From positions 75,743,021-75,807,020 of the forward strand of contig CM034300.1 of NCBI GenBank assembly GCA_019925795.1: a stretch of 64,000 nt of DNA, written 5' to 3'. The position numbers and the translations under genes are program-made. Below, in pieces: positions 57,667 through 64,000 of the stretch (position 1 is its first letter; each line of letters opens with the position of its first letter). Under the pieces are notes generated by a model. It worked only from the letters and a program-made list of their open reading frames with translations. It ran no database searches and was not told the origin of the DNA. Origin of the DNA: Dendrobium chrysotoxum (taxonomy: Eukaryota; Streptophyta; Magnoliopsida; Asparagales; Orchidaceae).

Positions 57667-58350
57667 GGCACCTGGCATTAAAGCCTCTGTTCTATAGTAA
57701 TTCTTGATTCAGGATACAGTGCTGTGGCATTGGGTCGAAGAAGCACTGAAACAAAAACTTCCAATATATATACTACACAGAGCCACTACTAAATGCAGAA
57801 CCCCTTTAACTTTGATAGAGGTGGGGGATAGACAAGTGATAGGATCTGCTTTTGTGCACAACACTACAACAAAGATTAGTTTGATCAAAGAAAGGCAGAG
57901 ATATGTATATGATAAAAAGAAGAAATATTATGATCAGAAGCACAGACTTATGAAATTTGAGGTTGGAAATTTTTTTATATCAAAATAAGCCCTATGAAAG
58001 GTGTTAACAGATTTGGGAGAATTAGTAAGTTAAGTACAAGGTATATTGGGCCTTTTGAGGTGATTGAACGGATTGATAGTTCTACACAAGGGCGGATCCA
58101 GCTTCTTTTTTCAGAGTGCGCAAAAAAAAAATTTTGTGGGAGATGGGCAAAATCGTTTAGGATTGATAAAATTAAGACAAAAAAAATTTTTGAGGGGGGG
58201 CAAAATACCCAAAATACCAAAAATATCCCCTCTAAATATTAAAATTTGCCCACCCTTAGGTAAAGGGGGATCCGCCTATGGTTCTACATACAGGTTATTG
58301 TTATGTGATTATATATTAGATATACACAATGTATTTCATATATCATATTG
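57667..58350 (+). pseudogene. Relic gypsy integrase C-terminus
   Basis: YDKKKKYYDQKHRLMKFEVGN, then after a stop MKGVNRFGRISKLSTRYIGPFEVIERI, match the end of plant gypsy integrase. After a hAT MITE (58087-58280) it continues with IHNVFHIS near 58324. Together with 56280-56989 it looks like one internally deleted element. Confidence 0.78.
58079..58288. mobile_element. hAT-type MITE (194 bp)
   Basis: Element 58087-58280, with perfect 8-bp duplications gttctaca (58079-58086 and 58281-58288). Inverted ends caagggcggatcc and the complement of ggatccgcctatg. It contains an A run and a G run, with no coding. Confidence 0.88.
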
Positions 58351-58841
58351 ACTTATGTTTCAGGTTGTGATAACTACTTAGCCATGTTAGCTCACTCCTT
58401 ACTTTTGCTTCTATTTTTTGGCCAGGAAAAGGGTAAGGAGTAAGCTGAATAGTTTTGAATAGCAAACTCTGATTTGTGTTGTAGGTATATTTTGGTTAGT
58501 TTTAATTTTTGTAGTTTTAATTTTATTTTATTATTTTCTCTGTTATGAAACAATATTGTAGATTGACTTCTGATTATATATATTTTTGGATGATATGTAT
58601 AAAAATTTATTTTTAAGATTTATTAGTTTATAGCCTAAAAATAAAAATCAATAGCTAAAAGGAAAAGAAAATTAAAAATACTATGATGTAAACTAAATTG
58701 AAGTATTATACAGAAAGCTGAAATTAAAAGTGAAACTAAAGCAGAAGCTAAAACTAAACTCCAAATAAGCATTTAAATAATTCGGAAGCTATACTAAAAT
58801 CAAATGAATTAGCCATTCAGCTCATATATATTGCTTAGCTA

Positions 58842-58910
58842 ACAGAACCCCATCTCAGTAGCCTAGAGGCCCCAGCATAACATAATCCCGTCTCGGTCGC
58901 CCACTGGCGC

Positions 58911-58914
<4 letters not shown>
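58842..58914. repeat. GC-rich 36-bp imperfect tandem pair
   Basis: ccccatctcagtagcctag is followed about 36 bases later by tcccgtctcggtcgcccac; each is followed by a ggc-cc-gcat stretch. It borders a TA run. Confidence 0.65.

Positions 58915-58954
<40 letters not shown>
58915..58954. repeat. (TA)n microsatellite
   Basis: About 38 bases of TA repeats directly after the GC-rich pair. Confidence 0.95.
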
Positions 58955-58956
<2 letters not shown>

Positions 58957-59488
58957 ATATTGATGTTTGGATCAATAGTAGTACTTCCGCTGATATTTTT
59001 ATTAATAAAAAGGAATAGATAGCTTTGGTTATTTTTATTTAAAAGAGAAAAAGAATAATTCTATCAAATTTAATTTTTGGGCATTACACATGTTATGATA
59101 TTATTTTTTTATTATAACCATAATAATGATTTTCACAAATAGATCACAATTATTTATTTTCTGAATAAATTTATCGAATAATTTATCACAGCAAATCAAA
59201 ATTTTAAATACATACAAATTACAAGTGATTGTAATAAGCAAGAGAGTAGTAGGAAATAAAATTAGAGGAAGGAAAAAAGAAAGCACAAACTAGCTTATTG
59301 CGATTCGGCCACCAACTAGCTTACATCTACTTCCCAAGTATTTCTTTCAAGATTTTTTTCATTATTCTCTCCTTTGTTATTGCAAGGCGGAGAAGCCTAC
59401 ATAAATCCTTCGACACTCCTGCTCAAAAGTGAGAAACTATAGCGACTCCTAGCACAACATGGAAGGTATTTAATTGCTTTTGAGATCT

Positions 59489-59489
<1 letters not shown>

Positions 59490-59536
<47 letters not shown>
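59490..59536. repeat. (TC)n microsatellite
   Basis: Uninterrupted TC run of about 46 bases, ending just before the MITE at 59561. Confidence 0.95.
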
Positions 59537-59539
<3 letters not shown>

Positions 59540-59551
59540 AAATAAGGCTCT

Positions 59552-59724
59552 CAAAAATTAGTGAAATTATTACGTGCGGTCATCGGATGCCGTCCAGAGG
59601 TGAATCAAGACGTGCCACGTCACTTTTTACTGCGTATCGGTGCTGTGTACCGGGGTGACGTGGCGCATTCTGATTCACCTCTGGACCGTCTGGTGACCGC
59701 ACGTAATAATTTCTCCAAAAATTA
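59552..59724. mobile_element. Mutator-like MITE, 155 bp, almost fully palindromic
   Basis: Element 59561-59715 with perfect 9-bp duplications caaaaatta (59552-59560 and 59716-59724). Both arms, about 60 bases each, share gaaattattacgtgcggtca, ggtgaatca and gccacgtcac. The nine-base target fits Mutator-like elements. Confidence 0.85.
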
Positions 59725-59725
59725 A

Positions 59726-59843
59726 GACTTTGTTTAGGATAACTTTCTAACTATTTTTCAAAATAGCTTTTTAGTAAAAAAAATTCTTGAAGTAGAAATT
59801 TTTGTACTAAGCAAACAATAAGAAAGCTGTCCCAAATGAACCC
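59726..59843. mobile_element. Tourist-like MITE abutting a Mutator-like MITE
   Basis: Termini gactttgtttagga and tcccaaatgaaccc, flanked by taa (59723-59725 and 59844-59846). The left TAA overlaps the right target duplication of the MITE before it. Confidence 0.75.
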
Positions 59844-59846
59844 TAA

Positions 59847-60219
59847 GTATACAAATATAAGGATTACAAAGTGTTTGAGGGAGATGATTTGTTTAGTGTG
59901 GGTGTCATTTTATATCACCAAGAATCTTTCTCTATAGTTTTCTAAGTGATAGAGAAACTCTTCTTATTATTTTACATGTTCAAATTCTCAATCTCTTAAT
60001 AGACAATGGCCTAATATTTGAATGCATATTAAAAGAAAAATATGTTATTAATTCATTAATGTATTGTACGATGCATATCATACAGTATGATCAATTCAAA
60101 TCTAATCATATTAATCATTGAATATTATCATATGATTACTTAAATTTAAATTAAAAATAGATCATACAATATGATTAGTTCAAAATTTAAAAAAAAAATT
60201 ATATTTAATGTAAATTGAT

Positions 60220-60278
<59 letters not shown>

Positions 60279-61449
60279 CATGCAAATTAATTTTTACTGA
60301 TTTATTTCCATTTTAAGATATATTGTATGGTATGAAATATAACATACAATAAGATTTTAAGATCAATTATTATCAATCTTCATAATCTCTTAATTTATCA
60401 ATCTATTTTAAGTTATTCCATTAAAAATCAAACATATTAGTACAATAATATGACTTGTAATTGAGCAGTACGATCAGTTCAAAATTTCTTGATTTTACTT
60501 AATGTTTGATTTTATTAAATTTTAATTTTAATCATTTATTTGTCTCGGTCATCTTCGCACATTCAACAACTAAAAACAAATAATACATGACTAAAAAACA
60601 AATGAATAATACATAGTTATGTACTCTTGCTATCAATCAAACACAATTGTAGATGTTCTCACATTTTATGCATGAAGAACTATTGTGTAGGCCATACTTA
60701 ATAATTTATCCCACAATAGAGGCATTAGGAGGTGGTGCACATGGTGCATGATAAAATGGTTGGCCTTTAAAAGTGGTCATCTAATAGGGAGAGTTCTTTC
60801 TGTTTTATCCCTCTATGTGCAAGAGAGGTGATGGCACATGATATCATTATAAGTTCCTATAGTCATTTTTCAATGCATGATGCAGGTAATAACACTTAAA
60901 TTTTAAAAGATATATTTTAATCTATAACAATCAAATAATATTTCAAGAGTCATTATAATTAAGTTCAATTAGAAAACCGTCTTCACCATAACATAGATAT
61001 TGTTGTGCTCTAATTAAAATAATTTTTTCATAAATTTATGGTCATTGTAGATATGAAAACAAGAAGCTTCTTATTTAATTCTAATTCATTAAGAAATTAA
61101 CACATATATGTACAAGTGGGTCTTCTTGGACCGTTAGGTATCCATTTTGCAAACCGATTTCATTAGAATCTTCTAGATAAGCTTACCTACCTAAATATAA
61201 TTTTGGATCCTTAGATTTGAATATATAAAAGGATTTATATGAATTTTATACTAAAAATTAAATAAAGGATATAATTACCTTTATATCATTATATCATTAT
61301 ATTAGAGCAAAAATACATGATGCAAATAGTATGTTGGTGCTCAGTTGTTGATTATAGCAAAAGTAGGGTGTTGGAGATGTTGCTTGGCTTCAATCCTAAG
61401 CTCCTACTTAGCTTTAAGCCAGACTCATTCAATCTAATCCTATCATAAT
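59847..61449. other. AT-rich intergenic DNA with a TA microsatellite
   Basis: It contains a TA run at about 60220-60275 and no recognised gene. Confidence 0.45.
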
Positions 61450-61452
61450 TTA

Positions 61453-61551
61453 GGCTTCATTTGGGACTGCTTTTTTATTACTTCTTAAAACGGAGTTTTA
61501 GTACAAAAATTTTAATGTAGAAGTAATAAAAAAGCAGTCCCAAACAAAGCC
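61453..61551. mobile_element. Tourist-like MITE
   Basis: Termini ggcttcatttggga and tcccaaacaaagcc, flanked by tta (61450-61452 and 61552-61554). Confidence 0.82.
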
Positions 61552-61985
61552 TTAGTGTTGTGGCAAAATTAGGATTTTAAGTAAGATGAAACAAAGCTTC
61601 TATAATATACATTCTTATAAGTGATTATAACGATAAAACTTTTATGTTACACATAATTACATAGGGTTTTTCTTAAATATAGGGAGAGTGAGAGACACCA
61701 CCATCACCCTTAGTTCCACCACTATTTTTTATCCCCTTAAGTCTTTAATCATTGCATGATTAGATGTTAAAATTGATTTCTCATGTCTTGTGCACTTTAG
61801 GGTTTTGGTGCACCTATCATTTTTAAGTGTTAAACATAGCCATCCCCATGAGTTGGGATGCTAGTTTTGAGCTGACTCCAACCTCGATAACAACAATTAT
61901 GATGACAAATTTTTACCGATTATATATGATAAGGTCCATACAACATTTGATGGACAAAAGGAGAAAGGAAATATTTAGGATCTAA

Positions 61986-62180
61986 GGCTTCGTTTGTGAT
62001 AGCTTTCTTATTGTTTTGTAAAGTTACTGTAAAGAAAGTAAGATTTTTAAACTGTTGTAAGAAGTAGTTTTCTAGCTAGTACCCTTTTTTTTTTAATGCG
62101 ACGAAAATCAGTGGTAAAACATAAATTATGGTTGAAGTCAGAAAAAGCAAAACAACGAGAAAATTATCGCAAACGAAGCC
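61986..62180. mobile_element. Tourist-like MITE, longer variant
   Basis: Termini ggcttcgtttgtga and tcgcaaacgaagcc, flanked by taa (61983-61985 and 62181-62183). At 195 bp it has a longer inner part than the other copies. Confidence 0.75.
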
Positions 62181-62183
62181 TAA

Positions 62184-64000
62184 ATCTTCACTCCACGATG
62201 AGAAAAATATATTTCCAACAAAATTCTATGTAATAAGTAGGAAGAAAGAAGTTTAAACCATTCTCCAAGTGCTCCAAAAATTATTTTTGTTGTTAGTAAG
62301 CAACAGGTTTTGCAAATACCTAAAACTTTATTTTTTAATCTACAACTTGTTTTTTTTGCAAAATTCGCATTTAGAAATGGTAATTGCTTGCTTCATCATT
62401 ATGTATCTCAATATTGAGATTAATTATCAAATAACTTACTTGCAACAGCTCAAAGGTGTAGTCATGCTGCAGATTTTTGCAAAGACCCAAATTTTTTATA
62501 TATTTATATTTTCTCTACAGCTACTCATTCCAATTTTGCATTTAAGTAGCATTTGTTTGCTTAATCATGCCAAGCACTTACTCTAAGAAGATTTACACCC
62601 CACACCCATTATTTTGAGTTCTTTTTTACGTTCTTTCAGATCTAAATACATATGTCAAAAATATTTGCATGCATATATTCATTCATGCAGAGATATTTTT
62701 TTTGTTCTGATCTCGATCTAACCGGATCAAAACCTGGTTAGACTCATTTCTGTTTCATTATGAGTCAGATTCGGCTTATTAAACATCTCATTGACTTCAA
62801 TCAAAATCAAAATCCAATTCAATTTTTGGGTGATCTTCGATCTTCAAATCAAATCTACAGTCCAAATGATAACGCTCACACTATTTAGAAACCCTAAGAA
62901 ATAGTTAATCGTGAAAAGAATCAAATTGATTTCATCTTCAATTCTTTTTGTTCTCACCAATTTGGTATGTGTTGTGATTTGCTTGCTCTTTAGGTCTTCC
63001 CATTGCTTCCCAAATATTTTCCTCATATAGTTTGAGATATTTACTCTCATTATTCTACATGTTATTCACTCTTCACAAAAAAGAAGATATCTATAGCCCT
63101 TCCATATAGATTTTATTAAAAGAAAAAGTAAACTAATATAATACCTGTCCTCTCTCAAATTGGCCAGTTTTATAGATATTTATTAGATGCATTAAAGGAA
63201 ATAGGTCACTTTCAAGCAGCTAGATTAAAGCCTGCCTTCTAAGTTTTCTTTGAATAATCACAACATCTCCATCTAAAACCTTTTTTTTTTTTTTTTGGTG
63301 GTTGGTAGGTTCAACTTAGATTAAAGAAATTATCAATAAATAATTTTGTTCTATCAAACTTGTTTTAAGTGTTGTTTGAAGGTCAATTTCACATTCATGA
63401 TTGTATACATTTTATCATATTATTAGAACAACAATTATAGAATATGGCACTCTTCGAATGCTAAAATTAGTGCTTCGATGTATTATAATTAGAATATTTT
63501 AATAAAATATGAGTTTTTGATAGAATTCAAATTTCACATACATGCAATACACAACTATATACATGTCGTATACCCATATGCTTAAATCAATTAGAGGACA
63601 CGGTGAATACATAATAGTACACAGTTTTATATTCTAATTAAATAAATATGCACTAAGTACACGACTATTTACTCCTATGATCTACAGAATCTGTACATAA
63701 TAATCTCTCCTTAACAATATATCCTCAATTAAATTATCCCTTGAAGGATGACTTGCCCTTCCTTTCACAACTTGTCCTTACTACACTAAAAGACTAATAA
63801 TGAGTCAAAGCAAGTGCTAGCTAGTATTTGTAAGCTTATATAAATCCCTGCCAAACTAGTTTTCTACATTTACTATCACATGGGAGATGCAAGCACATGA
63901 TAAACACTTCTCTCAATTCACTAATCAATTAGCTTCTCTAGATTTAATGTGTTTGGGTTCTAATCTGCTAATGATATAGTTCTACTTGTGATTGATGAGT
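62184..64000. other. AT-rich intergenic DNA to window end
   Basis: Only short, low-complexity open frames, a T run near 63281-63298, and no gene or bounded repeat recognised. Confidence 0.45.

Noticed and set aside
57994..58242. Frames of 82 and 95 codons near the gypsy relic
   Set aside because: They run from integrase relic into the hAT MITE and are not a gene.
62269..62586. 105-codon open frame
   Set aside because: Low-complexity Leu/Ile/Phe-rich translation of AT-rich DNA, with no domain, conserved motif or splice context.
1..64000. CRISPR array, bacterial operon or integrated virus
   Set aside because: No regularly spaced direct repeats or prokaryotic gene layout; RT-bearing sequences all fit plant LTR or LINE elements.

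Overview
The window is plant nuclear DNA: AT-rich, with GT-AG introns and dense, nested transposable elements. The GC-rich 5' half of one coding region and the element mix (chromodomain Ty3/gypsy, L1-type LINE, Helitron, hAT, Tourist-like and Mutator-like MITEs, a Cassandra TRIM) suggest a monocot, but the lineage is inference.

Four real or recently real host genes can be read. (1) A MO25-like scaffold gene runs on the + strand from before 8192 to 21611. Ten exons (296 residues) are visible; its 5' end lies beyond a retrotransposon that fills 1-7836. (2) An intronless DOMON + cytochrome b561 gene lies at 24686-25903 (+), followed by a decayed tandem copy of its 3' half and downstream flank (about 28001-30305). 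(3) A C2-domain gene lies at 38377-39624 (+), with a probable intron in its 5' UTR. (4) A two-RRM hnRNP-like gene lies at 48537-53355 (-) with three coding exons, the last adding only 14 coding bases.

Layout. 1-7836: degenerate chromodomain Ty3/gypsy element (5' LTR cut by the window edge) with a 595-bp hAT element in its RT region. 7842-21611: MO25-like gene; one intron holds a truncated hAT copy, another (9 kb) holds a Tourist-like MITE, a solo LTR (12825-14140) and a minus-strand LINE (14204-20728) that itself carries a 1000-bp hAT element. 21899-22375: three Tourist-like MITEs in a row. 24298-24530: Mutator-like MITE just upstream of the b561 gene. 30420-35714: Helitron with a captured RPL11 pseudogene and trehalose-phosphate phosphatase exons. 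36840-47445: intergenic, with hAT elements, a LINE end, MITEs and a foldback. 54207-55846: MITEs, SINEs and a LINE end. 56280-58350: relic gypsy element interrupted by a Cassandra TRIM (5S-rRNA-like LTRs) and a small hAT MITE. 59561-62180: more MITEs. The rest, to 64000, is AT-rich with no gene seen.

The most unusual signal is a short open reading frame (about 67-69 codons) inside the LTRs. It is shared by the gypsy element at the window start and by the diverged solo LTR in the MO25 intron, and many of their differences are synonymous. The host genes do not form an obvious pathway; the window mainly records a gene-poor region expanded by nested insertions.
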